64,000 bases of DNA from HXMU1428-3 sp965215715 (lineage in GTDB: Bacteria > Pseudomonadota > Alphaproteobacteria > Rhizobiales > HXMU1428-3): contig OZ244129.1 in the NCBI GenBank assembly GCA_965215715.1, positions 1,364,001-1,428,000 on the forward strand, in the 5' to 3' direction. Position 1 is the first letter of the stretch, and each line of letters opens with the position of its first letter. Both the position numbers and the translations under genes were made by a program. The notes under the pieces were generated by a model. The model was not told the origin of the DNA. It ran no database searches and worked only from the letters and a program-made list of their open reading frames with translations. Below are positions 52,591 to 62,514 of the stretch, one piece after another.

Positions 52591-53580
52591 TTATCTTTTC
52601 TTTTGTTTTCTAGCTAATTGTTTGCGCTTTAAGGCCAACCATTTGCGGCACGAGGGGCGCTTTAAATTACACTGCACCTTTATGTCTGGATGGTCAGTAC
52701 GTGCTTTGGCCCGCAATGCGCCCCTTTTTTTATAACGAATATGTAGCGCTTGGATCCAATCCAATTGCAAAAGGTCTGGAGGGGCGCTCATCAATGGCAA
52801 TGGCGCGGCGCATTGGCCGAATGGTTTGACGCCATCATCTTGATATTTGGTTGGCAAAATCAAATAGCCCTTGTCGCACACAAAAATGGTTGGCAGATTG
52901 CGGTTGCGATTAAAGTAATCATAGGCGGGCTGCAAATTTTTCCAAAAGGGGGCCCAGCGGTTTGACTTAAACAATGGCCACTTGTTTTTGCCAAAACGAA
53001 AGGGGAAAATATGCACGGGCAACACTTTCTGGCCACCGCGGGCAGACAAGCTCACAAGGGCAAATAAATCTGCCATCGGACCATTTTCAAGTGCATAACA
53101 CCCTTTGGAAGAACACCCCCCATGAATAAGCAGGTAAGAGCCTGTGCGCCCTTGTTGGGCATCGAAAATATTGGGAAAGTTTAGATTTAACGCTTGAGGC
53201 CATTTTTTGGAGCGCCACAACACATCTTGCATGGGTAAATGGTAAAAGCCTTCCGGGGCCTGGCGGTCTCCTTCTTCCAATTTAGGGCCTAACTCACCGG
53301 AATATTTGCAAATATCATAGCTGCGATACAGCTTATAATGCCCCTTGGAGAGGATCCAAACCTCAACTTCCTTTTCTAGCTTAAACAAACGAATGTAAAT
53401 GCGAGGCTGAATGGAAAAGCCGCCAGCGCGCAAACGTGTGATTTGCCCTAGTTCACTGGCTGAAAAGGTCTTGCTTATGTTGAGCTTCTTCAAATCTTGG
53501 GCTTGATTGCCCCTCACGGGCGAACCAGTGAGACAAAAAGCAACACATAGCCAAAAGATGCAAATAAGTCTCGCACACAC
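52591..53580 (-). CDS. L,D-transpeptidase, YafK/YkuD type
   Basis: A 329-residue exported protein whose catalytic motif is IHGGCSSKGCYAL, with His153 and nucleophile Cys161. The preceding part (ARLFKLEKEVEVWILSKG-like) and ITPEG-like QAPEGFYHL match YafK enzymes (DpaA), which remove or attach Braun-type lipoproteins or form 3-3 crosslinks. The C-terminal 110 residues are extra, rich in Lys, Arg and Cys. It is divergent from the secreted protein at 53735. Confidence 0.85.
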   Translation of the reverse strand: MCARLICIFWLCVAFCLTGSPVRGNQAQDLKKLNISKTFSASELGQITRLRAGGFSIQPRIYIRLFKLEKEVEVWILSKGHYKLYRSYDICKYSGELGPKLEEGDRQAPEGFYHLPMQDVLWRSKKWPQALNLNFPNIFDAQQGRTGSYLLIHGGCSSKGCYALENGPMADLFALVSLSARGGQKVLPVHIFPFRFGKNKWPLFKSNRWAPFWKNLQPAYDYFNRNRNLPTIFVCDKGYLILPTKYQDDGVKPFGQCAAPLPLMSAPPDLLQLDWIQALHIRYKKRGALRAKARTDHPDIKVQCNLKRPSCRKWLALKRKQLARKQKKR

Positions 53581-53734
53581 AAAATCTCTCCTTAATCACA
53601 AAGGATTTATTTTATTTACCATGATTTGACATGACAAATATGCCCAAACAGGACAAACTGTTAAACTAAAAGCTAACAAACTTATATAATACTCACATAT
53701 GAACGCGAACAAATGTACAAAGGGTTTGCTTATC

Positions 53735-54073
53735 ATGATCGCAAATAAACTTAACAAATCATCTTTAATGGGTGTGTGTTTTCTTACCGCTATTGCCATT
53801 ACTAGCACGGCTGCTCAAGCCGGTGGTCGCCATTCTTACAATGATGGCACTGGTTTTTTCCTGTTTGACTTATTTGGGCAAGCGCCACAAAGCAAATATC
53901 GCAAACCTAGCCCTCAGGTGCGTGGGTTTAAGAGAAAAGTGGGCGGTTATTCTTATAAGTTTGAAGACACGCTGCCTCCACTTGGTTCAAAGCCTGACGA
54001 CTTTAGCCCCATCTTCGATCGCGGCCTTTTCTCAGATCGTCTTGGGCCTGATGGGCCTTATATTGGTGATTAA
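53735..54073 (+). CDS. Small secreted protein of unknown function
   Basis: From the ATG at 53735 the 112-residue product has a signal peptide ending near AQA-GG; an ATG at 53699 adds 12 residues. The mature chain is Gly/Pro-rich and aromatic (DGTGFFLFDLFGQ, YSYKFEDTLPPLG, FDRGLFSDRLGPDGPY) with no cysteine. I know no family for it. It lies between the transpeptidase and the convergent amidase, so a cell-wall context is possible but unproven. Confidence 0.6.
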   Translation: MIANKLNKSSLMGVCFLTAIAITSTAAQAGGRHSYNDGTGFFLFDLFGQAPQSKYRKPSPQVRGFKRKVGGYSYKFEDTLPPLGSKPDDFSPIFDRGLFSDRLGPDGPYIGD

Positions 54074-54094
54074 GGTTTCGACTTAAAAAAGCAA

Positions 54095-54133
54095 AGGCTT
54101 TAGAGCCTATTATTGTTATAGATTCTAAAGCCT
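54095..54133 (-). terminator. amiC terminator hairpin
   Basis: Perfect 10-bp arms AGGCTTTAGA and TCTAAAGCCT; on the minus strand TTTGCTTTTTT follows. One arm overlaps the amiC stop codon. It also ends the convergent small gene. Confidence 0.65.
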
Positions 54134-55391
54134 AACCGCCCGGGTTATCTTTTAAAAATTTATCAACTGCTTTGGTCAGCGCTTTGGCCAATGATAGTTG
54201 CCATTTTTTTGATCGCAACAGCTGCTCATCTTTGCTGTTGCTTAGATAGCCAAGCTCGATCAACACTGAAGGGACAACGGCTGAGCGCAAAACGACAAAA
54301 TTGGCTGAACGCATTCTGTTGTTTGTAAACTTGGTCTTCCCGCTCATGCGCCCAACAGCATAGTCTGCAAATTTCAATGACTGATTTTTGGTTTCTCTCA
54401 TTGTCAGGTCTAACAGAATGCCGCCCACCTCACCCGATTCTGGAGGCAAATCAAGCCCGGCTAAAATGTCAGACTTATTCTCTTTAGCAGCCAAGGCTTG
54501 CGCTTCCTGGTCGGAGCCTTCTTTTGACAATGTATAAATGCTGGCACCGCGCGTTCTTGAGGCTAAGCGTCTTGAAATGGAATCAGCGTGCAAAGAAATA
54601 AACAGCGCAGCGTTATAGTTTTCAGCAATTTTTACCCGTTCTTGCAAAGGCACAAACACATCAACTGAACGGGTTAGTTTAATATCATAAGTTTTAAGGC
54701 GCTTCAGTTCGGCTTGTAAGACCTTGGCAAAGGTCAACACAATGTCTTTTTCCTTAGACCCACGGGTGCTCACGGCGCCAGGATCCAGCCCCCCATGGCC
54801 AGGATCAATCACAATACGGGGGCGCCCTTTAGGTTTATCGGTTTTTGTTAGTCTTTTAATGGCTTTATCAATTGAAGCCTTTTTTGCCTCTCCGGGCTTT
54901 TTTTGTCGTTTGCGGTAAAGCTCTTTTTGGCGGCGCTTAAAATTGGCTACATCTGTGGGCACAATATCAACCACCAGTTTGGCTGGCGTGTTGCCCTTGG
55001 CTTTTAAAACAAAAGATTGTTCCACATGTACTGGCCCCACCACATCAATCACGATGCGCGATTTGCCCGGGGCAAATAACCCGTAACGGAAAGCACTGAC
55101 CAGGCCTTTGCCCGTATTGCCCAAACCTTGGGGCAATTTAAAGCTGACATTGGGCAGGTCGATGATCACCCTGTAGGGGTCTGACAATGTGAAAATGCGA
55201 TAATCTGTGGTTTTAGAAAGATCGGCGACGAACCTTGTTCGTGCCGCATCACCGCCCAAACGGGCATCTTTGGCAACTGTTGAGGGAGCGTTTTGGTCCC
55301 TAGACAGAGCTGTACCGGTCCCTCCAACCAGTTGAAACACCAAGCACACCCCAATAAAAAAACATCCATAGCGGCTAGACAATAAGTTCAC
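54132..55391 (-). CDS. amiC: N-acetylmuramoyl-L-alanine amidase with AMIN domain
   Basis: A 419-residue periplasmic zinc amidase that splits septal peptidoglycan. A signal peptide is followed by an AMIN domain (RFVADLSKTTDYRIFTLSDP ... about 50-150), a Lys-rich linker and the Amidase_3 domain from about 193: RIVIDPGHGGLDPGA (zinc His), LTRSVDVFVPLQER, ISLHADSI and VLIELGYLSN. It is divergent from rne across a 1.1-kb gap, an arrangement common in this group. Confidence 0.94.
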   Translation of the reverse strand: MNLLSSRYGCFFIGVCLVFQLVGGTGTALSRDQNAPSTVAKDARLGGDAARTRFVADLSKTTDYRIFTLSDPYRVIIDLPNVSFKLPQGLGNTGKGLVSAFRYGLFAPGKSRIVIDVVGPVHVEQSFVLKAKGNTPAKLVVDIVPTDVANFKRRQKELYRKRQKKPGEAKKASIDKAIKRLTKTDKPKGRPRIVIDPGHGGLDPGAVSTRGSKEKDIVLTFAKVLQAELKRLKTYDIKLTRSVDVFVPLQERVKIAENYNAALFISLHADSISRRLASRTRGASIYTLSKEGSDQEAQALAAKENKSDILAGLDLPPESGEVGGILLDLTMRETKNQSLKFADYAVGRMSGKTKFTNNRMRSANFVVLRSAVVPSVLIELGYLSNSKDEQLLRSKKWQLSLAKALTKAVDKFLKDNPGG

Positions 55392-56505
55392 CCCTTTTAC
55401 CCGATAAGCCCCCCCATTGGCCTTACCGGCTTTTCAAACGAAATCAATTTTTAAAATATAATCTACTTAACTCAAAAAAATTCTTAAAGCTCATTTAGAC
55501 TGCAACATTTAAAGTTTTACGTTCAAAATAGAACTGCTCAGACTATTTTATCCCCAAACTCACATATACAGATGGCCAAATTGAGTACAGATGGCTAAAT
55601 TGAGCTCAAAAAGATAAAATCATTTCTCTATTTGTAAATTTATTTGATTCTTTCATTTTACCAAAAACGAGCCGGTATTGGGCAATAACCTAGCTATCAA
55701 ATGCATAAAATAAACACAATATCCCCTCAAAAGGGAGGAGGATGTAAACTTTTTTCCTATATTTTATTCATAAACCGTATTCAGGCTTGCGAAATGGGAA
55801 GTCAAAGCCTATCTTTGGTCACGTTTGATGAACACATGAGTTAAGAACTGTAAAAATAAATATCTTTTGTAAATTTCACATTTACATAACTTGATTGTAT
55901 TTTTTCAGGGTAAAACCATCTAAACAAAATAAATGTAGTGGATGAGGCTTTCGTTCATTTCAATTATTAAAAGGGTTGAGTAAAAACTAATCGTTTTTGC
56001 GATAAATAAGGAAATGGATCAAATCACCCTTTTTAAGAAAACGTTTAAGGAAATAAAATATTTAACGTTTTGCGGCATCGAAAACAAAAATTTTGAAAAT
56101 TATTTTCAACTTTTTTATAGGTGAGCGAGCTATGCGCGAAACCAAGCGCCTACAATTTAAGAGATTTTTTTAACATAGATGATCAAAGGATCATCAAAAT
56201 GAGCCGGCGAATAGCGCCATGTTTAAACGAACAACAAACCTAACAGTTATTAATTACAACCAAATCAGAAAGCTAATTTTGGCAAATTGATGCAGATTAT
56301 GATGGTAACAGCATACATAAACGGGATGATCAAAATAGTTCATTATTTGATCGGTCAGCCAACGGCTGCCCCCAAGCTGGCCACTTTATCGCTCACACCT
56401 TCTTGCCAATTGGCTTCAAGAACATTTCAGGGCCTCTTAAACAGCCTCTTGTTTGAAACACCAACAAAAAGGCAACCCAGATGCCCCTGATCAGGAATAA
56501 AAATA
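55392..56505. other. Long intergenic region between amiC and rne
   Basis: 1114 bases, the largest gap in the window and strongly AT-rich. It must hold the amiC and rne promoters and, by analogy with other bacteria, a long rne leader through which RNase E limits its own mRNA. Two 19-bp tandem repeats (55568-55605) and an AGGAGG directly before ATG-TAA (55736-55747) are the only distinct signals I can name. A 67-codon frame at 56287 is not convincing. Confidence 0.5.
55568..55605. repeat. Two 19-bp tandem repeats
   Basis: ACAGATGGCCAAATTGAGT and ACAGATGGCTAAATTGAGC stand head to tail, differing at two positions. They lie about 180 bases upstream of amiC and 900 upstream of rne. Confidence 0.8.
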
Positions 56506-59019
56506 ATGCCAAACAAAATGCTTATCGATGCCTCGCACCCAGAGGAAACACGGGTCGTGGTGATGCGTGGGGACCGTGTTGAGGAATTTGACTTTGAATC
56601 AGCCCTTAGAAAACAATTACGCGGCAACATTTATCTTGCAAAAGTAACCCGCGTTGAACCTTCGCTGCAAGCTGCCTTTGTTGATTATGGTGGCAATCGT
56701 CATGGCTTTTTAGCCTTTAATGAAATTCACCCTGATTATTATCAGCTGCCCCAAGCTGACAGAGAAGCTCTGTTGGAATATGAAGCGCAGGAGGCGCGCC
56801 ATGCCGCCCAACGAGAAGTGGAGGCTGACGATGAGGCCCCGACGGATGAGGGCCCCAAAAAAAGTAATGATGAGCTTGAGGCCTCTGGCGAGGAAGACTT
56901 GTCTCTTAATGACAATGAGGGTGATGCCACACAAATAGATGATGATGATTTTGGTGCCTCAGAGGAAGATGTAGAATCTGTTGGCTCAGAAGATGCTTTG
57001 GAAGAATTGCCTGAGCGTCAACCCATCAAACGCAAGCACTATAAAATTCAAGAAGTCATCAGACGCCGCCAAATCATTCTTATCCAGGTGGTGAAAGAAG
57101 AGCGCGGCAATAAGGGTGCAGCACTAACAACCTACCTATCACTTGCCGGGCGCTATACGGTATTAATGCCTAACACAGCACGTGGTGGTGGCATTTCTCG
57201 CAAAATTGCCAACCCAACAGACCGCAAACGTTTGCGCAAAATCGTTGCGGAATTAGAGGTTCCGGAAGGTATGGGATTGATTGTGCGCACAGCTGGCGCC
57301 TCGCGCACCAAAGCTGAATTAAAGCGTGACTTTGAATATCTTTTGCGCCTTTGGGAAAATGTGCGTGATTTAACGTTGCAATCTTCTGCACCAAGTTTGG
57401 TTTATGAAGAAGGCAATCTGATCAAACGTTCGATCCGTGACCTTTACAATAAAGACATAGAAGAAGTGCTTGTCTCTGGTGAGGAAGAATACCGGGAAGC
57501 CAAAGACTTTATGCGCATGTTGATGCCTAGCCACGCCAAAAACGTGCAGCCTTATAAATATAGCGAGCCGCTGTTTGCCCGTTATAAAATTGAAGCGCAG
57601 TTGAATGCGATGTACAGCCCGTATGTCACGCTGCCTTCTGGTGGGTATATTGTGATTAACCAAACAGAGGCGCTGGTCTCTGTTGATGTGAACTCTGGCC
57701 GGGCAACCAAAGAACATTCGATTGAAGAAACCGCTTTAAAAACCAATTTGGAAGCGGCCAGCGAAATTTCTCGCCAATTGCGCTTGCGTGATCTGGCCGG
57801 CCTGGTGGTGATTGACTTTATCGATATGGAAGAGCGGCGCAACAACCGCTCGGTTGAGCGACGCCTCAAAGAGTGTTTGCGCTTTGATCGTGCCCGCATC
57901 CAGGTGGGACGCATTAGCCATTTTGGCCTGCTGGAAATGTCACGCCAAAGATTGCGTACCGGTGTGTTGGAAGGGTCGACAAGTCAGTGTCAGCATTGTT
58001 CTGGCACGGGCATGATACGTTCAACAGAATCCATGGCACTGACCATCTTGCGCGCTTTAGAGGACCGGTTGCAAACCCAGCGCCAAGCTTTGGATCTTGT
58101 TTGCAACACCAATGTTGAAGTTGCGCTTTATATTTTGAACAATAAACGTAATTACGTTCACGATATTGAACATCGCTATAGCGTTAATATCACCATCCAA
58201 GCCAGCCAGAATTTGGAAGGAGTGAGCTATACCATTGAAAACATCCGCCGGGATGAGCAAGCTCAAGGTAAAACGGATGGCGTCATTCAAATGGATTGGG
58301 CCCATAAATCGACTGACAATGAAAGAACGCCGCTGGCTGAAGAGCAAGAAGAAAAGCCACGCCGCCGGCGTCGGCGTCGGCGGGGCGGGCAAAGTGCACG
58401 TCGGGGCAAAGACGCTCAAGATCAAACACAAGAGACGAATGATCAACAAGCTGTATCTGAAACCGAAGCTGATCCGCAAACAGCTGAGCAAAGTGAACAG
58501 TCTACCACTGAGGACGGGGATGAAAACAAACGCCGCCCTCGTCGCCGTGGACGGCGTGGTGGGCGTCGACGTGGGCCAAACCGGGCTGATAGAAACCAGC
58601 AAGAAGACAATGGCGCTCAAGAAGACAGTGGGTTACAAAAAGACGGTGGGTTAGACGAAAAAGTCGCTCTTGTTACTGAGGCCGCTGTTTCTGAAACTGA
58701 CGGTCCAGCCTCTGAAGAGGGCGAGACGGACAAAGACAAACGATCAAGATATCCGCGTCGCAGACAACAATCTGGATCAAGGCGTCGCCAAGAGAGTTCT
58801 TCTAAAGAAAAAAATGGCGCTTCTGATCAAGACCCGTCAGACAACAGCAAGCCAGACACACATGCTGGTGAAACCCAGGCTGTCAGCGTCAAGGAGACGT
58901 CTGGTGGAAAATCAGAGCCAGAGAAACTGGATCCGGCCAGCCTTGTTGCCTCTAATCAAGATGGCGACGAGGCAAGTGCCTCCCCGCGTCGTGGCTGGTG
59001 GCAAAAACGCAGCGGTTAA
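56506..59019 (+). CDS. rne: Ribonuclease E
   Basis: An 837-residue endoribonuclease and degradosome scaffold. The S1 domain is split by an acidic insert (about 85-175, rich in Asp/Glu) after NIYLAKVTRVEPSLQAAFVDY, typical of alphaproteobacterial RNase E. Catalytic metal ligands are Asp394 (VSVDVNSGR) and Asp437 (VVIDFIDM); the zinc link Cys495-Cys498 is CQHC. The C-terminal third is disordered, with arginine-rich patches (RRRRRRRRGG, RRGRRGGRRRG) that bind RNA. It ends WWQKRSG. Confidence 0.97.
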   Translation: MPNKMLIDASHPEETRVVVMRGDRVEEFDFESALRKQLRGNIYLAKVTRVEPSLQAAFVDYGGNRHGFLAFNEIHPDYYQLPQADREALLEYEAQEARHAAQREVEADDEAPTDEGPKKSNDELEASGEEDLSLNDNEGDATQIDDDDFGASEEDVESVGSEDALEELPERQPIKRKHYKIQEVIRRRQIILIQVVKEERGNKGAALTTYLSLAGRYTVLMPNTARGGGISRKIANPTDRKRLRKIVAELEVPEGMGLIVRTAGASRTKAELKRDFEYLLRLWENVRDLTLQSSAPSLVYEEGNLIKRSIRDLYNKDIEEVLVSGEEEYREAKDFMRMLMPSHAKNVQPYKYSEPLFARYKIEAQLNAMYSPYVTLPSGGYIVINQTEALVSVDVNSGRATKEHSIEETALKTNLEAASEISRQLRLRDLAGLVVIDFIDMEERRNNRSVERRLKECLRFDRARIQVGRISHFGLLEMSRQRLRTGVLEGSTSQCQHCSGTGMIRSTESMALTILRALEDRLQTQRQALDLVCNTNVEVALYILNNKRNYVHDIEHRYSVNITIQASQNLEGVSYTIENIRRDEQAQGKTDGVIQMDWAHKSTDNERTPLAEEQEEKPRRRRRRRRGGQSARRGKDAQDQTQETNDQQAVSETEADPQTAEQSEQSTTEDGDENKRRPRRRGRRGGRRRGPNRADRNQQEDNGAQEDSGLQKDGGLDEKVALVTEAAVSETDGPASEEGETDKDKRSRYPRRRQQSGSRRRQESSSKEKNGASDQDPSDNSKPDTHAGETQAVSVKETSGGKSEPEKLDPASLVASNQDGDEASASPRRGWWQKRSG

Positions 59020-59040
59020 TCAAACAAAGGCTTCTTAACT

Positions 59041-59071
59041 CTTTGGCTTTGCCTTTATTGCAAAGCCAAAG
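59041..59071. terminator. Hairpin downstream of rne
   Basis: CTTTGGCTTTGC and GCAAAGCCAAAG form a perfect 12-bp stem 21 bases after the rne stop, between it and a convergent gene. No T-run follows on either strand, so it may be a processing barrier or a rho-dependent end. Confidence 0.55.
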
Positions 59072-59089
59072 AGGGCCAATGACGTGTGT

Positions 59090-59545
59090 TTACAATTGCG
59101 CGATCATTTGTTCTGCAAGGTCTAGGCGCTCTTGTCCAACTTGATTGGCTGTGACATCACGCAATTGAGCTAATTGTGACTGAGCCTCTTGAGGGTCGTT
59201 CCCCCTTAATCGCAATAAGCTATAGACAAAAAAACCTGTCCGATGGATCCCGGCTGAGCAATGAAAATATAGCCTTGGGTTAGGCTCCTCTTTTATGGTT
59301 TGCAAAAGAGTTTGCATGTACCCGCTTAGATCAACTTGGGATAATAACTCTAATTTGCCTCCCTCTATTGGCAGCCAGACCCACTCACAGTCTATTTTTT
59401 TACAAAGCTTGCCAATCAATGGGGCCCCTTCACGCTCGCTCAGCAGGGTACAGCAATGGGTTAGGTTCAATTGCTGCAAACGGTGTAGAGACTTTTTCCC
59501 TGGGCGTGGGCCTAAAAACAAATTTATCTTTTGGTCTTCATACAC
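59090..59545 (-). CDS. CX5R protein-phosphatase-like protein
   Basis: A 151-residue protein of the dual-specificity/tyrosine phosphatase type. The P-loop is FHCSAGIHRTG with Cys96 and Arg102; a possible general acid lies in the EWVWLPIEGGKLELL segment, where the usual Asp is not obvious. No signal peptide. The substrate could be a phosphoprotein or a phosphorylated small molecule. It overlaps nothing and lies 17 bases downstream of the aminotransferase on the same strand, so the two may be one operon. Confidence 0.8.
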   Translation of the reverse strand: MYEDQKINLFLGPRPGKKSLHRLQQLNLTHCCTLLSEREGAPLIGKLCKKIDCEWVWLPIEGGKLELLSQVDLSGYMQTLLQTIKEEPNPRLYFHCSAGIHRTGFFVYSLLRLRGNDPQEAQSQLAQLRDVTANQVGQERLDLAEQMIAQL

Positions 59546-59562
59546 AAGGGTGTGCCTTAGTT

Positions 59563-60717
59563 TTATGATAACGGTTTTTCTTTTAAGCGTTTGACGGCCT
59601 CAACAATTTCAGCTTCTGACCCGGCATAAGAAAACCGCATCATATAACGCCCGTTGACCTCATCAAAATCCAACCCCGGACAGGCGGCAATGCCATGGGT
59701 TTGCAACAAGTTATGCGAAAAAGCCAAGCTATCATCTGTGAAATCGCTCATATCGGCGTAAATATAAAAAGCACCCTCAGCTGGGGCCATGCGTTTAATG
59801 CCAACTTCTAGCAATCCATTTTGTAAAATCTCGCGATTGGCCCGGTAACCAGCCTTGATTTCCTCCAGCTCATCTTTGGCGTCAAAGGCTGCTATGGCGG
59901 CAATTTGCGACAGGCACGGGGGAGAAATGAACAAATTCTGGCTGAGCTTTTCAATTGTGCGAACCAAATTGGGGGGCACCACCATCCACCCAATGCGCCA
60001 ACCTGTCATGGAGTAATATTTTGAAAAGCTGTTTAACACGATGGTTGCCTCATTAAAGCCGGCAAGCGTCATCACCTCTTGGTCATAGACTAGCCCATGA
60101 TAAATCTCATCCATGATAAACCAAACATTGTTGGCCTTGGCCAGGTTGGCGATCTCACGCACCAAGGCATCTTCCATGACCACGCCAGTTGGGTTTGAAG
60201 GGCTGGCCAGTAGCAAAGCTTTTATTTTGTGCTTTTTGATGGCCTCTTCGATCTGGTTGATTTCGGGCTGCCAATTATTGTCAAACCCTAGAGGCAAAAA
60301 ATGGGGCTCTACATCGAGTGATTTTAATATTTCACGATAACAGGGATAGCCTGGTCGGGGCACTGCCACTTTATCACCTGCATCGAGAGTGGCTAAAAAA
60401 GCGAGCACAAACCCGGCTGATGAGCCGGTGGTGATCACAACCTGTTCCGGCTTAATTGTAACGCCATATTCATCTTTGTAATGCACGGCAATGCGAGCAC
60501 GCAAAGAAGGAAGCCCTAAAGCTTCTGTATAACCAATGATTTCCTCATCAAGCGCTTGTTTGGCCCTTTGACGCACCTTATCTGGTGCTGGTGTTCCTGG
60601 TTGGCCAACCTCCATATGGCAAATGGCTGCACCTTCACGCGATTTTTCTTTGGCCTTGGCCATAACATCCATGGCTAAAAAGGCAGCAATATCACCGCGT
60701 TTGGAAAAAGATGGCAT
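59563..60717 (-). CDS. PLP-dependent aminotransferase, class I/II
   Basis: A 384-residue fold-type I aminotransferase. LASPSNPTGVVMEDALVREI, VWFIMDEIYHGLVYD and the PLP lysine in LNSFSKYYSMTGWRIGW are all present, with Arg in MRFSYAGSEAEI binding the substrate carboxylate. It resembles aspartate/aromatic-type aminotransferases; the exact substrate is not decidable. The small phosphatase-like gene follows closely. Confidence 0.92.
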   Translation of the reverse strand: MPSFSKRGDIAAFLAMDVMAKAKEKSREGAAICHMEVGQPGTPAPDKVRQRAKQALDEEIIGYTEALGLPSLRARIAVHYKDEYGVTIKPEQVVITTGSSAGFVLAFLATLDAGDKVAVPRPGYPCYREILKSLDVEPHFLPLGFDNNWQPEINQIEEAIKKHKIKALLLASPSNPTGVVMEDALVREIANLAKANNVWFIMDEIYHGLVYDQEVMTLAGFNEATIVLNSFSKYYSMTGWRIGWMVVPPNLVRTIEKLSQNLFISPPCLSQIAAIAAFDAKDELEEIKAGYRANREILQNGLLEVGIKRMAPAEGAFYIYADMSDFTDDSLAFSHNLLQTHGIAACPGLDFDEVNGRYMMRFSYAGSEAEIVEAVKRLKEKPLS

Positions 60718-61027
60718 AAAGGCGCTCTTTCTTTAATAAATCTTCATGAGGTTGTATCGAGTTCTATGATCTCATTTGTGCAAACAACAACAATCGCCTT
60801 CTTCTTGTCAAGAAATCAACCTAAATATGATGTTTGCAGCTATAATCGAGATTTACGTATAAATTCAACCTGATAACATTGATCAACTGATATGATTTAT
60901 CAAACCAAAGTGATCACAAAGTTTTTAACATAAATGTTTAATAAATTGGCTAGACTGTGCTTTGTTAAACGTCTGGAAAGTTGCAAACCTTTGCGTGATT
61001 TTTGGCATTTAGATTTAAGATACAAAC
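60718..61027. other. Divergent promoter region
   Basis: 310 bases between the aminotransferase and the M48 protease, transcribed apart. AT-rich; no gene or clear operator seen. Confidence 0.4.
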
Positions 61028-62410
61028 ATGCATTTAAAACACTCCCTTAAGCTTGCCTTGCAAAACGTCCCTTTAAGCGTTTTGAGCATTCTGCTTTTAT
61101 TGACCTTGTCTGTACCCTTCACAACACCTGCCAAGGCGGTTGGCTTAATTCGTGATGCGGAAACAGAAGAGCTGATACGCGATTATAGCCGCCCTATTTT
61201 AAGAGCGGCTGGATTAAGCTCCCAGAACATTGCCATTCACATTATTGGCTCAAAAAGCTTTAACGCCTTTGTTGTTGATGGCCGCAATATGTTTATTCAT
61301 ATGGGGGCCATTATGCAGGCGCAAACACCCAATCAGATTATCGGGGTGATTGCTCATGAAGCCGGACACATTGCTGGCGGTCACTTATCGCGTTTGCGGG
61401 CCCATGCTTCAAAAGCCCAAACACTTGACCTTATGCTGAAAATTTTAGGCGGTGCGTTGCTGGTGGCGGGAAGTGCCGGGGGCAGCGGTGATTTGGGAAA
61501 AGTGGGACAAGGTATTTTTGTAGGCAGCGCGCAACAAACAAGACGTTCTATTAATCGCTACCGCCAATCTGAAGAATATGCGGCTGACCAAGCCGGGTTT
61601 GCCTATCTAACACGGACCAAACAATCTGCAAAAGGCATGCTGGAGACGTTTGAATATTTTGCCAGCCAAGCCATTGGGTCTTTGAAATATTCAGACCCTT
61701 ATGTGCTTAGCCATCCGCTGCCTCGCCAACGCATCAGCCAACTGCGGGCCAAAGCGGAACGAAGCCCCTATTTTAATAAAAAAGACAGCCCGGCCTTACA
61801 AATGCGCCATAACATGGTGCGTGCAAAATTGGTTGCCTTTACCACCAACCCAGTCAATGTGTTTAACAAATATTCTCAAAGCAACACGCTGCCGGCTCGC
61901 TATGCCAAAACCATTGCAACCTTTCGCTCTGAAGGTTTGAAACGCTTTTTGCCAAAGGTCAATGCCTTGATTAAAGAGCAACCTAACAACCCTTATTTTC
62001 ATGAATTAAAAGGGCAATTTTTGCTTGAAGCTGGTAAAGCCTCCCAAGCGATTGCCCCGCTAGAGCGTGCGATAAAATTGGCACCAAAAGCTGCGCTTAT
62101 TCGCATTATGCTTGCCCAAGCCTTGTCACAAGCCTCAGGTGCTAAATATGCCAACCAAATTATCCGTCATTTAAAAATCGCTTTGGTGCGCGAGAACCGC
62201 TCTGCTATTGGCTATCGGCTGTTGGCAAACGCCTATGCGCAAAAACGCAATATCGCTCAGGCCGAACTTGCCTCAGCGCGCGCTTATTTTTATGAAGGAA
62301 AGCTGGCTTTAGCCAAAAATCAAGCTGCCAGAGCCAAAAAGAAACTCAAAAGGGGCAGCCCGGGGTGGATTCAGGCCGATGATATTTTAACCTTTAGGCT
62401 AAAACGGTAA
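61028..62410 (+). CDS. M48 metalloprotease with TPR repeats (BepA-like)
   Basis: A 460-residue periplasmic zinc protease. After a signal peptide (ending near AKA-VG), the M48 domain has HEAGH (His110, Glu111, His114) and the third ligand Glu183 in SEEYAADQAGF. The C-terminal half (about 310-430) is TPR-like (HELKGQFLLEAGKASQAIAPLERAI). BepA-like proteases monitor assembly of outer membrane proteins such as LptD and BamA. It is followed by dsbA, which fits a shared role in envelope protein folding. Confidence 0.93.
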   Translation: MHLKHSLKLALQNVPLSVLSILLLLTLSVPFTTPAKAVGLIRDAETEELIRDYSRPILRAAGLSSQNIAIHIIGSKSFNAFVVDGRNMFIHMGAIMQAQTPNQIIGVIAHEAGHIAGGHLSRLRAHASKAQTLDLMLKILGGALLVAGSAGGSGDLGKVGQGIFVGSAQQTRRSINRYRQSEEYAADQAGFAYLTRTKQSAKGMLETFEYFASQAIGSLKYSDPYVLSHPLPRQRISQLRAKAERSPYFNKKDSPALQMRHNMVRAKLVAFTTNPVNVFNKYSQSNTLPARYAKTIATFRSEGLKRFLPKVNALIKEQPNNPYFHELKGQFLLEAGKASQAIAPLERAIKLAPKAALIRIMLAQALSQASGAKYANQIIRHLKIALVRENRSAIGYRLLANAYAQKRNIAQAELASARAYFYEGKLALAKNQAARAKKKLKRGSPGWIQADDILTFRLKR

Positions 62411-62514
62411 CAAACGTGGTAAAAACCTGCTAAGAAGCTACAAAATTTGGTTTGAACCTAAATAACGAATTGAACGACTAACAACGAACAACAATAACGC
62501 TTTGGAGCTTATAT

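Noticed and set aside
56287..56490. 67-codon frame just upstream of rne
   Set aside because: Weak start context and no motif; more likely part of the rne leader.
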